Assembly (NCBI RefSeq): GCF_051201015.1 | Contig: NZ_JBPEHI010000009.1 | Source of the DNA: Petrimonas sulfuriphila | Lineage (GTDB): Bacteria > Bacteroidota > Bacteroidia > Bacteroidales > Dysgonomonadaceae | Reading direction: 5' to 3' (one strand) | DNA length: 64,000 nt | Part shown: in pieces, positions 55,915-64,000 of the stretch | Layout: every line of letters begins with the position of its first letter | Position numbering within the stretch: position 1 is the stretch's first letter | Notes under the pieces: generated by a model | Told to the model about the DNA's origin: nothing | Databases searched by the model: none | Seen by the model: the letters and a program-made list of their open reading frames with translations, nothing else | Program-made: the position numbers and the translations under genes

Positions 55915-57669
55915 CTAATAACCAGGATTTTGCTCAATCTCAACATCTGTGTTCGCTTCAATAAAAGAATGGGGTATTGGCCATAACCCGTGATGATCTT
56001 GTATCTCATCCTTATTCAAATTATTGTATTTTCGCACTCTTTCAACTAATTTTCCGGTGCGATGAAGCGTAATTCTACGAGGTTCTTCGTATACCAGTTC
56101 TCTCGCCCTCTCATCAAGAATATAATCTAATGTGACTTTATCCGTGGATATTGGTTTTGCCTTAGCTCTTTCTCGTACAATATTTATGTCTTTTGCTGCA
56201 TTAACAAGATCATTTTTGCCTAAATATGCTTCTGCTCTAAGTAAATAGGTTTCAGCTAGCCGCAACATATAGTTGTCTCTGAAGGTAGACCCAGCAGTGC
56301 TTTTTAATATACTGTTTTCTTTATCTGCGTACAGTTCATCTGGATGCTGTCCTGGAGTTGTAATTTTGCTTGGATAAGGGTACCAGCGCCATATTTGATT
56401 GATCCATGTTGAACTTGGATATTCTACCGCACTTAGACCATAATATGCAGAATTGGGATTGTTATATACAACATCACGGACAATATTGTGCGGTGCGTTT
56501 CTTATATCATTATCCCAATCGCTTTCCCATAGATCATATAAAAACCACTCGGTGTTCTTCATTAATGAAACACCGTGTCCGCCAGAATTATAATTGGACT
56601 GTGGTTTCTGCAACATTCCCTCTTTGCCGTCTGGATCAACAAAGGTCATCCAAGCAACCGGACCTGCAATACGTTCAAGAACATTTGCTGATTCTCCTCG
56701 TTGTGTATTTTTTGCATTCCAGCTTCCAGTGGAGGTAAGTACCCCTCCTAAAACATCGGGTTCATATTGTATTACCCAAAGAGCTTCTTTGTTACCGCTG
56801 CTTCGGTTTTGATTGTTTACTCGGAATAAATCCCAATACACATCTCCTGGTTGGGACAGTTTAAGGTAGTCATCGTGTGGGTTTTGATCTGCCATACTGC
56901 CAAACCTGCTAGTCATTAATGAAGTGTTCGGATCGTTAATTACAATTGAAGCTGACTCGATTGCTTCATCATATTTTTGTAAAGCAATATAGGTTTCGGC
57001 TAGTAAGTGGTATGCTACTAAATTGGATACTTTTCCATCAACTACATCTTCAATTCCAGGTAATGCTTCAGCTGCTTCTGTCGCATCTTTAATTATCTGA
57101 TTCAAAACCTCTTCCTTTGTGGCTCTTGTATAATCTTTTTTAGGACTCGTTACTTCTTCCAGATTTAATGGAACCCCTCCATACAGGTAAACAAGATATC
57201 GATAACCGAATGCTCTCATTAATTTCGCTTCAGCAGTGTACACTCTCTTAACATCATCTGACAGTTCAGCGCTTTCAATCCTATTAATGATTGTATTTGC
57301 ATTTGCAATCAACTTAAACCACGAGTTCCAATGAGTTGTTATCGTACCGTTAGTTGATACCAAGCATGTTGTGTGGCCTCCAAAGCGATTTGCTGCTGTT
57401 ATCTGATATCTTCCATCGTGTGCGATATCTGTACTGTTAAGGTATGGAAATCCACCGGAAGCATCCCCTGTTTGGTAGGCACAATACCTTATTCTACTAT
57501 ACAATTCCGTAATAGCGCTTTCAAAATCTTCTTTTGTTACAAAAGAATTTTCGGGACTGTAAAAATCCAGAGGGACTTCTTTCAAAAATTCTCCTTCATT
57601 ACAAGAAAAATTAAAGGAAAGCGATAATATCAGCAATCCACTTCTTAATATTTTGATTAACTTGTTCAT
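55915..57669 (-). CDS. SusD-like outer-membrane lipoprotein of PUL 2
   Basis: Glycan-binding partner of the SusC at 57689. I place the start at 57669 (MNKLIKILRSGLLILSLSFNFSC, lipobox FNFSC), giving a 19-base gap; a longer frame to 57711 would overlap susC and adds no signal sequence. YTAEAKLMRAFGYRYLVYLYGGVPLNLEEV is a typical TPR-like helix pair, and the C-terminus IPHSFIEANTDVEIEQNPGY is the family ending. About 584 residues. Confidence 0.93.
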   Translation of the reverse strand: MNKLIKILRSGLLILSLSFNFSCNEGEFLKEVPLDFYSPENSFVTKEDFESAITELYSRIRYCAYQTGDASGGFPYLNSTDIAHDGRYQITAANRFGGHTTCLVSTNGTITTHWNSWFKLIANANTIINRIESAELSDDVKRVYTAEAKLMRAFGYRYLVYLYGGVPLNLEEVTSPKKDYTRATKEEVLNQIIKDATEAAEALPGIEDVVDGKVSNLVAYHLLAETYIALQKYDEAIESASIVINDPNTSLMTSRFGSMADQNPHDDYLKLSQPGDVYWDLFRVNNQNRSSGNKEALWVIQYEPDVLGGVLTSTGSWNAKNTQRGESANVLERIAGPVAWMTFVDPDGKEGMLQKPQSNYNSGGHGVSLMKNTEWFLYDLWESDWDNDIRNAPHNIVRDVVYNNPNSAYYGLSAVEYPSSTWINQIWRWYPYPSKITTPGQHPDELYADKENSILKSTAGSTFRDNYMLRLAETYLLRAEAYLGKNDLVNAAKDINIVRERAKAKPISTDKVTLDYILDERARELVYEEPRRITLHRTGKLVERVRKYNNLNKDEIQDHHGLWPIPHSFIEANTDVEIEQNPGY

Positions 57670-57688
57670 ACTTGTTGTTGTTTTAAGA

Positions 57689-60600
57689 TTAAAATTCAAC
57701 ATCGATTCCAAAAGAAAAAGATTTCATGACAGGATAATATCCACTGTTAATTCCTTGATTTGTCTCAGGATCCCATCCATCCCATTTAGTAAAAGTGAAT
57801 AGATTTTTTCCGCTTAAATACAGCCTAGCGTTTTGAAGGCCAAAATTTTTCACAAAAGATTGATCCAGGTCATACGCTAACGAGATGTCTTGTAATCTAA
57901 CGAAACTCCTTGAACAGTACTTTGTCGGATTAATTTGCGGAACATGATAAAAGACTGAATATTTTGCGTTAGGGTTTGTCACTGACCAATGATCATAAAA
58001 TGTAAAGTGATTGGCATTCGCAAAATTGCCAGTAGAATTTAAATTAGGCACAGCTTGTCCTCCTAAATATCCATCTTTCCCGCCTTGAATAGCATTAATG
58101 AAAAAACGGAGAGTGAAGTTTCGATAATTCAGGTTGTTTTGAAATCCGGTTGAAAATAACGGTTCTGTTTTACCAATAAATACCCGGTCGTCAGCAGCAT
58201 TGATTTTTCCATCGCCATTTTGGTCAACAATTTTATAATTACCTGGATGGTAACCAGTCGGAATTTCATCATCAATTTGCCAAATACCATCAATTTCATA
58301 ATCATAAATAGTACCTATTGATTTACCAATAAATAAACCACTGGAAACCAAATCATCTTCTGTGCCATCTCCATCATGATCATAGCCTAGCAATTTATTG
58401 ATTTTGTTTTTGTTTGCTGAATAGTTGAAGCCAAAATCCCAAGAAAAATTCTTTGTGCGAATAGGAGTGGCCTGAACATATAATTCAAAACCTGAATTTT
58501 CAACTTCTCCAATGTTAGTTTTTATTGATGAAAAACCTGTTACTTGTGGTATAATCATATCCCAGAGTAGATCAGATGTTTTTGTTTTATAATATTCAAT
58601 GTTACCTGTAATCCTATTTTCCAATAGTCCAAAGTCAATACCATAATTCATTCCGGTGGTTTTTTCCCAACTCAGATCGTCATTGGCAAGAGAAACCATT
58701 GCTTGTCCCATTGAAGATGATCCTCCATCGCCAAACACATATTTGTAATCATCAATCGCAGATACACGGGGAAGAGAACTGTATCGTGGAGTTTGATTTC
58801 CATTTTGTCCATAACTTGCACGAAGTTTCAAATAATCTATTTTAGAAATATTAAAGAATGGTTCATTTGTTAAGACCCAACCTATACCAGCAGATGGAAA
58901 TAATGCAAATTTGTTGTTTTTTGAAAATCCGCTAAATCCATCTCTTCTTAATGTTCCTGTAAACAAGTATTTATTTTTAAAATTATAATTTGCTCTGGCC
59001 ATTTGGTATAAAGAAGCCTCATTCCATGCCCCAGAGGAAATTTCTTGTATCAGAGCTTGTTGTAAGCTATTGTACGATAGACTGATATTGGGTACATTTG
59101 TGCCTGAAGCAGTAGTAATATTATATTCTGCCTTCCTGTAACCATATACGAGTGTCCCTGCTACTCTGTGATCATTAAATTGTTTTTCATAAGTTAAGAT
59201 GTTATCTAACGTTTCTTCACTTCTAGAAGCATGTACTTTACTTACCGAACCTGAAAGACTGGCCCCGTATTTGTTTCCCGTAAAGTTTTCAGACCAATTT
59301 AAAGATTTATTGAAATTAATTTTATACCTCAATCCGTCAATTTTAGGGATATCAATTTCACCAAAAAAAACACCTGATATATAATTCCCTGTTTGTTTGT
59401 GATCTGCTTGCATGTTTAAAAAAGGATTAAGATGTGTAGTACTTGCACCTTTTGGATATATACTTAGCTCCCCATTGTCATCATATGGAGTAACAAAAGG
59501 AGAGGTTTCAATGAACCCCCCTGGCCCTAATCCCGAGAAGTCAGTAAAGGCTCCGTTTGTGTTAACTCCTATTGTAAACCAGTCAGTGATATTGTTTTGA
59601 ATGTTTATTCTTACAGTATATCTTTGATATTGGTCATTTTGTACAAAACCATCATGTTTGGAATAACCACCTGATAAATAATAGGATGTCTTGTCTGTGC
59701 CGCCGTTTACACTGAGTATGTGATCTTGAATATGTGCGGGCGATGTCAAAGCATCATACCAGTCAAAATTTGTTCCATTTTCTATTCCCGCTATTAAATT
59801 GGGGACTAGTTCTGTATGGCTTCTCCAGTTGAAATCGGGATTTGGTGTAGTATAATCTGGAGCTAAATAGGCGCGTGAATAGTACACTCCCTTTATTTTT
59901 TCGAGATTTTCTTCTCGATTGAGGAGCCTGGCATTTACAGTTGGACGTTGTACAGAAATTGATCCGGAGTAGTTAAATCTAGGTTTAATTGATATATCTC
60001 CACCTCTAGTGGTAATTAAAACAACGCCATTTGCTGCTTGAGAACCGTAGATCGCCTTACTACTTGGATCTTTAAGCACTTCAATAGATTTAACATCGTT
60101 GGGATTTAGATCGCCAATTCTACCGCTATATATAATTCCGTCTACTACTATTAATGGATTTTGATTCCCTCCTAGAGTGTTTGTGCCCCTTATTTTAATT
60201 GACGGCTCTTGACCTGTCTGATTCGTTTGACCAATTTGAATACCAGGCACAGATCCTTGTAATGATTGCATTATATTTAAATTGGGGGATTCACGAAATG
60301 CTTCAAGATTAGCTGATACAACAGCTCCTGTTAAGTCGCTTTTTCGCATTGTACCATACCCAACGACTACAAGTTCGTCCAACGCTTTTGTATCTTCTAA
60401 TAAGGTAATGTTAAAAACGGATCTCCCTTCGGTGGCTATACTTTGCTCCAGGTATCCGATATAAGAAATATTAATGTAAGAGTTATTTTCTACGTTAAGC
60501 GAAAATTTTCCATCTATATCGGTAACGGTTCCATTGGTTGTCCCGGTTTCAATAATGTTTGCTCCAATTATGGCATCTCCTTGTGCATCTACGACTTTAC

Positions 60601-61045
60601 CGGTTATTTGCTTTTTTTGTTGTTGAGTTACTTGTTCTTGTACGTGTTCCTCCGTTTTATTTTCATTTTTTTTATCGTTATCGCGGTAAACAACTACTTG
60701 ATTATCCAAAATCCGGTAAGAAAGCTCTGTCCCGGATAACAGATCATTCAGTATTTTTTCGATATTCTGCGAGTTGGCATTTATGTTGACGCGCTTATTC
60801 GCTGTTTTGTTAGCATTACCTGCAAAGATAAAGCGGTAGTCGCTTTTCCTCTCCAATTCTTTGCAAACCTCTTTTATGGTTGTCGATTTTAAATGGAGCG
60901 TGAATTCCATTTCTTGTGAAAAACTGTTAGTCGCTTGTGAAAACAAGATGCTAAAAAACAAAAAGAAAAGGGTTGTTTTCATGATTCTTAGAACATGATT
61001 GTAATTATTGATGGGAATTTTCCCCTCGATAGAATAATTATTCAT
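57689..61045 (-). CDS. SusC-like TonB-dependent transducer with STN domain, PUL 2
   Basis: A 1118-residue transporter with an extra N-terminal secretin/TonB short (STN) domain (FTLHLKSTTIKEVCKELERKSDYRFIFAG, about residues 48-120), which contacts a FecR-type anti-sigma factor. Then the beta domain ITGKVVDAQGDAIIGANIIETG, TonB-box-like LDELVVVGYG, plug hallmark IKIRGTNTLGGNQNPLIVVDGIIYSG, and barrel ending FSFGIDVEF. The N-terminal 21 residues before MKTTLFFLFF may be part of a long signal, as often in this class, or translation may start at the later Met. The STN domain links it to the FecR and sigma genes immediately upstream. Confidence 0.94.
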   Translation of the reverse strand: MNNYSIEGKIPINNYNHVLRIMKTTLFFLFFSILFSQATNSFSQEMEFTLHLKSTTIKEVCKELERKSDYRFIFAGNANKTANKRVNINANSQNIEKILNDLLSGTELSYRILDNQVVVYRDNDKKNENKTEEHVQEQVTQQQKKQITGKVVDAQGDAIIGANIIETGTTNGTVTDIDGKFSLNVENNSYINISYIGYLEQSIATEGRSVFNITLLEDTKALDELVVVGYGTMRKSDLTGAVVSANLEAFRESPNLNIMQSLQGSVPGIQIGQTNQTGQEPSIKIRGTNTLGGNQNPLIVVDGIIYSGRIGDLNPNDVKSIEVLKDPSSKAIYGSQAANGVVLITTRGGDISIKPRFNYSGSISVQRPTVNARLLNREENLEKIKGVYYSRAYLAPDYTTPNPDFNWRSHTELVPNLIAGIENGTNFDWYDALTSPAHIQDHILSVNGGTDKTSYYLSGGYSKHDGFVQNDQYQRYTVRINIQNNITDWFTIGVNTNGAFTDFSGLGPGGFIETSPFVTPYDDNGELSIYPKGASTTHLNPFLNMQADHKQTGNYISGVFFGEIDIPKIDGLRYKINFNKSLNWSENFTGNKYGASLSGSVSKVHASRSEETLDNILTYEKQFNDHRVAGTLVYGYRKAEYNITTASGTNVPNISLSYNSLQQALIQEISSGAWNEASLYQMARANYNFKNKYLFTGTLRRDGFSGFSKNNKFALFPSAGIGWVLTNEPFFNISKIDYLKLRASYGQNGNQTPRYSSLPRVSAIDDYKYVFGDGGSSSMGQAMVSLANDDLSWEKTTGMNYGIDFGLLENRITGNIEYYKTKTSDLLWDMIIPQVTGFSSIKTNIGEVENSGFELYVQATPIRTKNFSWDFGFNYSANKNKINKLLGYDHDGDGTEDDLVSSGLFIGKSIGTIYDYEIDGIWQIDDEIPTGYHPGNYKIVDQNGDGKINAADDRVFIGKTEPLFSTGFQNNLNYRNFTLRFFINAIQGGKDGYLGGQAVPNLNSTGNFANANHFTFYDHWSVTNPNAKYSVFYHVPQINPTKYCSRSFVRLQDISLAYDLDQSFVKNFGLQNARLYLSGKNLFTFTKWDGWDPETNQGINSGYYPVMKSFSFGIDVEF

Positions 61046-61176
61046 AAATTTGTACGATTTTAATTGTCAATTAATAAGAGGGATAATTAAATTCAATTCA
61101 GTCGGACGATATTCGCACTATTGTCCGGCTTTTTTTGTGTTATTGTATTTTCATTTTTCCATAGGCAAATATGTAT

Positions 61177-62361
61177 TTAATCTGGTTCGTTTGTGATATA
61201 TATCCGGTTATTTTCCTTTTTGTATTGGGTAGACGTAAGTAATGTTATAGTGGTCATGACATTATCCAGATTTTCCGATAATATGATTTTCCCGTTACAC
61301 GTCAGGTCTTTCAATGTGACGTCCTTGTCGTAATTAAATGAGAGGTTGTAGTATCTTTCAACTTGCTTCAACACTTCAGACATGGGAGTATCTTCGAACA
61401 TTAAATAGCCGTTTTTCCAACTGATAAAATGGGCAACATCCACTTTTTGCGTGTTGAATGTTCCGTCTTGGGAGTAAACAGCTTGTTCGTTGGGTGTTAA
61501 GTTTACTTCATCTCCATTGATGGACTGTAACCCCACACTTCCTTCTACCAAAACAATGGATTTTGGAGAATTAGCATAGGTTGATACATTAAACTTTGTG
61601 CCGTAGACCCTTATTTTGAAGTCGGAGGTACGTACGTAAAAGGACTTCTTTCTGTCGGGGGTCACTTCAATGTACATTTCGCCCGATGCCAGACTGACTT
61701 CACGGTTATCTCCGGCAAACTGTGCTGGAAATTCAAGTACGGAACCGGAATTCAGCCAAACTTTACTACCGTCGGAAAGGGTAAGGGTTGAACGTTTTCC
61801 GTAGGGAACGATAAGCGTATTCAGTGTCTTCTTATCCATGGAAATATCTTTCCGGTCTTCATTGTCTGTTTTAACCCGAGCTACACCGGCATTACTGATG
61901 TCTATATTGATATTTTCCTGAAAATAAGCTGTTTGGTTGTTGGTGATAAGTTGAATATCTTCAGACTGCAATTCGTTTCCTACGATGTAATCAGAGAAAA
62001 TAACGTTATCTTTCACCTGATCCCGAACGGTATATACGTATAGAACCGATATAATAAACACTGAAATACAGGCAGCAGCTACATATAAGAAACGGTAAGC
62101 TTTTTTCTTGTTTTCGAAGGTGTGAACGGATTGTTCTAATCTTTTTATCGCCTCTTCTTTTTTCTCCCGAGACAAATTGTATGATGATAATCGTACGTTC
62201 CGAAAATGTGCTTCTGCTAAGGCCATATTTTCCCGTTCGTCGGGATGTTTTTGCAAGAAATCTTCCCAATAAGTGTTCACCTCATCGGAAGGAAAAAGTT
62301 TCCATTCGATAAATTTTTCATCTTTAAGAAAGCGAAGAAAACTGGAACTGTCTGTTTTCAT
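61177..62361 (-). CDS. FecR-type anti-sigma factor
   Basis: Membrane anti-sigma factor of about 394 residues, start chosen at 62361 (MKTDSSSFLRFLKDEKFIEW); an upstream extension to 62448 is unlike the family. Cytoplasmic N-terminal domain, one membrane helix (YRFLYVAAACISVFIISVLYVYTV, about residues 90-113), then the periplasmic FecR domain (TLIVPYGKRSTLTLSDGSKVWLNSGS; EVSLASGEMYIEV) and the C-terminal FISWKNGYLMFEDTPMSEVLKQVERYYN segment that meets the STN domain. It receives the signal from the ligand-loaded SusC and releases the ECF sigma factor encoded upstream. Confidence 0.93.
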   Translation of the reverse strand: MKTDSSSFLRFLKDEKFIEWKLFPSDEVNTYWEDFLQKHPDERENMALAEAHFRNVRLSSYNLSREKKEEAIKRLEQSVHTFENKKKAYRFLYVAAACISVFIISVLYVYTVRDQVKDNVIFSDYIVGNELQSEDIQLITNNQTAYFQENINIDISNAGVARVKTDNEDRKDISMDKKTLNTLIVPYGKRSTLTLSDGSKVWLNSGSVLEFPAQFAGDNREVSLASGEMYIEVTPDRKKSFYVRTSDFKIRVYGTKFNVSTYANSPKSIVLVEGSVGLQSINGDEVNLTPNEQAVYSQDGTFNTQKVDVAHFISWKNGYLMFEDTPMSEVLKQVERYYNLSFNYDKDVTLKDLTCNGKIILSENLDNVMTTITLLTSTQYKKENNRIYITNEPD

Positions 62362-62486
62362 TGACTTTTTTGTATTATAAATCAAAGGGTCTTTTAGATT
62401 TAACAAGACGTTTGTATTATAAAGACGAAAAGAGATGAAAAATATCATCTCTTTTTTTTAAAAAATGCAATTTGTATTTAAAAATA

Positions 62487-63053
62487 TCAACTTGGCTTGA
62501 TTAAATTGGCGATAATAAATAGAATCTGGGGGACAAAGAAGGCAGTTTCTTTCAACTTATTCACCGCTTTACTCGTGAGGTTGCGGCAAGATTCGACGGA
62601 AATCTCCATGAGTTCGGCAATCTCTTCGTAACTATATTCCTGAATATAGCGTAGGTAAATAACTTCGCGTTGCCGATCGGTTAGCCTGCTCAATACGTTT
62701 TCTACTTTCCGAAGTATTTCTTCCCGGTCTTCTTCTTGTATCAGTTCATCTTCAATGGTTACATTCAGGCGGAACGATATATTTTCGTAAACATCCTCGT
62801 TCGAGGATAAAATTTCTGTATATTCTTTATTTTTTCGTTGAATATCAATGAGTCTGTTTTTGAGTGACCTGAAAAGATAAAACTTTACATTTGTTATCTC
62901 CTCCAATAAAGCGCTGTTGATGCAGAGTTTATAAAAAACATCGTGTATAGCATCCATGGCAATGTGCTCGTCAAATCCCAAATGCAACGCGTAAGCATAT
63001 AATTGGTCTATGTGCTTGATATAAATTGTCTTGACATATGGAGAACGAATCAT
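62487..63053 (-). CDS. ECF RNA polymerase sigma factor of PUL 2
   Basis: A 188-residue sigma-70 family ECF factor. Region 2 is seen in DQLYAYALHLGFDEHIAMDAIHDVFYKL and FYLFRSLKNRLID; region 4 in LSRLTDRQREVIYLRYIQEYSYEEIAELMEISVESCRNLTSKAVNKLKE. It is first in the PUL 2 gene order, followed by FecR after about 125 bases. It probably directs transcription of the susC operon; I did not find a matching promoter motif with confidence. Confidence 0.93.
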   Translation of the reverse strand: MIRSPYVKTIYIKHIDQLYAYALHLGFDEHIAMDAIHDVFYKLCINSALLEEITNVKFYLFRSLKNRLIDIQRKNKEYTEILSSNEDVYENISFRLNVTIEDELIQEEDREEILRKVENVLSRLTDRQREVIYLRYIQEYSYEEIAELMEISVESCRNLTSKAVNKLKETAFFVPQILFIIANLIKPS

Positions 63054-63836
63054 TGACGTGTGACGATATCATTTAATAATAATTTGCAAATTAATAAAAA
63101 AAAGTCAACAAAATAAAACTCAATGTTGATAAATGCAAAGACTGGACAACTTTCTCCTATGTATGGTCCGTGAAACGGCAGAAAATATTATCTTCCAGAA
63201 ATCCATGCTCTCGCAGTTGGCCTGTTTACTGTCAAGGTAACAGACTAGCAGTAATTGATTTAAATCATCTCTTTACGTCAGTCACAGATTTTTATTTTAT
63301 AAAAACATAACCTTTATACTTCAGTGGACATAATTCAACTGCTCGATATCTCATTTTTTTGCTATTCAATTGTAGTTAAAATCAACTTTTGTTCTGTGTT
63401 TTCGCAATGTAATACAAAATCTCTAAATCTTTTCATCAAAAAGTAAACTTATTAATTTGTTTTATGGAGTCATAATCATTTTGCAGTTTGTTGTCTTCTA
63501 TTAACTTCTGAGCAGTTTTATTTTCAGTGAGTAATTGTTTTGACCATGAAAGCAATTCCCATCTAATTTCTACAATCTATTGTATTGCTTATATTTATTC
63601 TCAACCATTGATAGCATGATCTCTCTTCGTTTTGAGAGGCTGTGAGAATAGAATAGGAGAGTGATTATTCCTTTCTACTAACCAAGAGTCCTAGCACTCC
63701 TTAAGATGGAAAGTGTTAACGTCTTTGGAAAAATCAGTTTACTTGCCCAGTTACCTTTATCCATTTTAAAACGGGATATGGTGATCTCTTCAACTATCTG
63801 ATTTAAGTAATCATTTTTTTATAAAGTTATTTGTAA
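63054..63836. other. About 780 bp without an intact gene
   Basis: AT-rich DNA upstream of the ECF sigma gene. It holds a possible frameshifted minus-strand fragment (63436-63640) and a 35-codon plus-strand ORF near 63134 (starting MQRLDNFLLCMVRETAENI) that I cannot assign. No RNA gene, insertion sequence end or CRISPR repeat is visible. The sigma gene promoter should also be here. Confidence 0.5.
63436..63640 (-). pseudogene. Possible frameshifted gene fragment, unknown family
   Basis: On the minus strand, one frame reads REIMLSMVENKYKQYNRL and stops, and the next frame continues at once with VEIRWELLSWSKQLLTEN and then IEDNKLQNDYDSIKQINKF before a TGA at 63438-63436. The charged, helical character and the smooth continuation across one frameshift suggest the decayed C-terminus of a real protein. 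Family not recognised. Confidence 0.3.
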
Positions 63837-63879
63837 ATAAAACTATCAGTAAAATTAAAAACTTTACTGATAGTTTTAT
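63837..63879 (-). terminator. Strong hairpin terminator with 17-bp stem
   Basis: A stem of AAAACTATCAGTAAA type (63837-63853) pairs perfectly with 63863-63879 around a 9-base loop. On the minus strand the stem ends in TTTTAT and is followed by a T-rich stretch. It lies about 30 bases beyond the stop of the partial gene at 63911. Confidence 0.8.
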
Positions 63880-63910
63880 GAAAAATAATAGGTTGAAAAA
63901 ACGGAATTTC

Positions 63911-64000
63911 TTATTTGTTCCTCACGGGGAAAACAGCAATTCGTAGAGTGCTGCATCCGTAGGGGATAAGCTCAATGTTTTCTTCCCCGCCAACATCCTC
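63911..64000 (-). CDS. C-terminal end of a further gene, possibly a glycoside hydrolase
   Basis: Only the last 29 codons and the TAA are in the window: the translation runs EDVGGEENIELIPYGCSTLRIAVFPV and then RNK. Endings of the form IELIPYGCTTLRI(T/S)EFP are common at the C-terminus of large Bacteroidetes glycoside hydrolases, such as GH127-type beta-L-arabinofuranosidases and related barrel enzymes, so this may be another carbohydrate-active enzyme. That family assignment is tentative. The gene is followed by a good terminator, so it belongs to a separate transcript from PUL 2. Confidence 0.65.
   Translation of the reverse strand, partial: EDVGGEENIELIPYGCSTLRIAVFPVRNK

Noticed and set aside
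1..64000. CRISPR arrays, rRNA and tRNA genes
   Set aside because: No regularly spaced repeats or recognisable RNA gene sequences were found by reading the window; a covariance-model search was not possible here.

Overview
The window looks like chromosomal DNA of an anaerobic, fermentative member of the Bacteroidetes, probably order Bacteroidales. The evidence is four SusC/SusD pairs, a hybrid two-component regulator, an ECF sigma/FecR pair, lipoprotein signals of Bacteroidetes type, TAnnTTTG-type promoter boxes, and a large [FeFe]-hydrogenase locus. A family such as Dysgonomonadaceae would fit, but that is a guess from gene content.

Layout. (1) Positions 1-3783 hold a minus-strand housekeeping operon lysS-gpsA-pgi, with pgi cut by the window edge. 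(2) 4019-9059 is a minus-strand SusC/SusD/lipoprotein operon without enzymes, closed by a clear terminator. (3) 9695-23808 is a 14-kb plus-strand hydrogen/redox locus. It starts with a three-gene set: a NuoE-like protein, a NuoF protein fused to a GltD/NfnB-like flavoprotein, and an [FeFe]-hydrogenase. Next comes a signalling block: two DRTGG proteins, two HATPase proteins, a sensory-type hydrogenase and a PHP phosphoesterase. It ends with a conventional four-subunit NAD(P)-linked hydrogenase (HndB-, HydB-, HydA- and HydC-like). (4) 23810-28617 holds a methionine gamma-lyase on the minus strand, then glyA and recG on the plus strand. (5) 28916-47349 is a polysaccharide utilisation locus (PUL 1): GH43-like, DUF4832-like and sialate O-acetylesterase genes, two SusC/SusD pairs, and a divergent hybrid two-component regulator. 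(6) 47492-63053 is a second carbohydrate locus (PUL 2), all on the minus strand: ECF sigma, FecR, STN-type SusC, SusD, GH42-like and DUF6259-like enzymes, a sodium:solute symporter, a Tat-exported Gfo/Idh/MocA oxidoreductase and a TIM-barrel isomerase-like lipoprotein. (7) 63054-64000 is mostly gene debris, with a strong terminator and the last 29 codons of another gene.

The main structural discovery is that PUL 1 lies between the 3' end of recG and a second copy of that 3' end (28580-28615 and 47395-47430; 34 of 36 bases match). The two internal differences are synonymous and the stop codon differs (TGA versus TAG). A hairpin suited to be the old recG terminator follows the distal copy. This suggests that an 18.8-kb island was placed at the recG 3' end and separated recG from its former convergent neighbour.

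Other notable points are the NuoF-GltD fusion next to a hydrogenase whose L1 motif reads TSCSPGW, a 26-bp perfect palindrome just upstream of the hydrogenase promoter, and an A8 tract that makes lysS read through its natural stop into gpsA.
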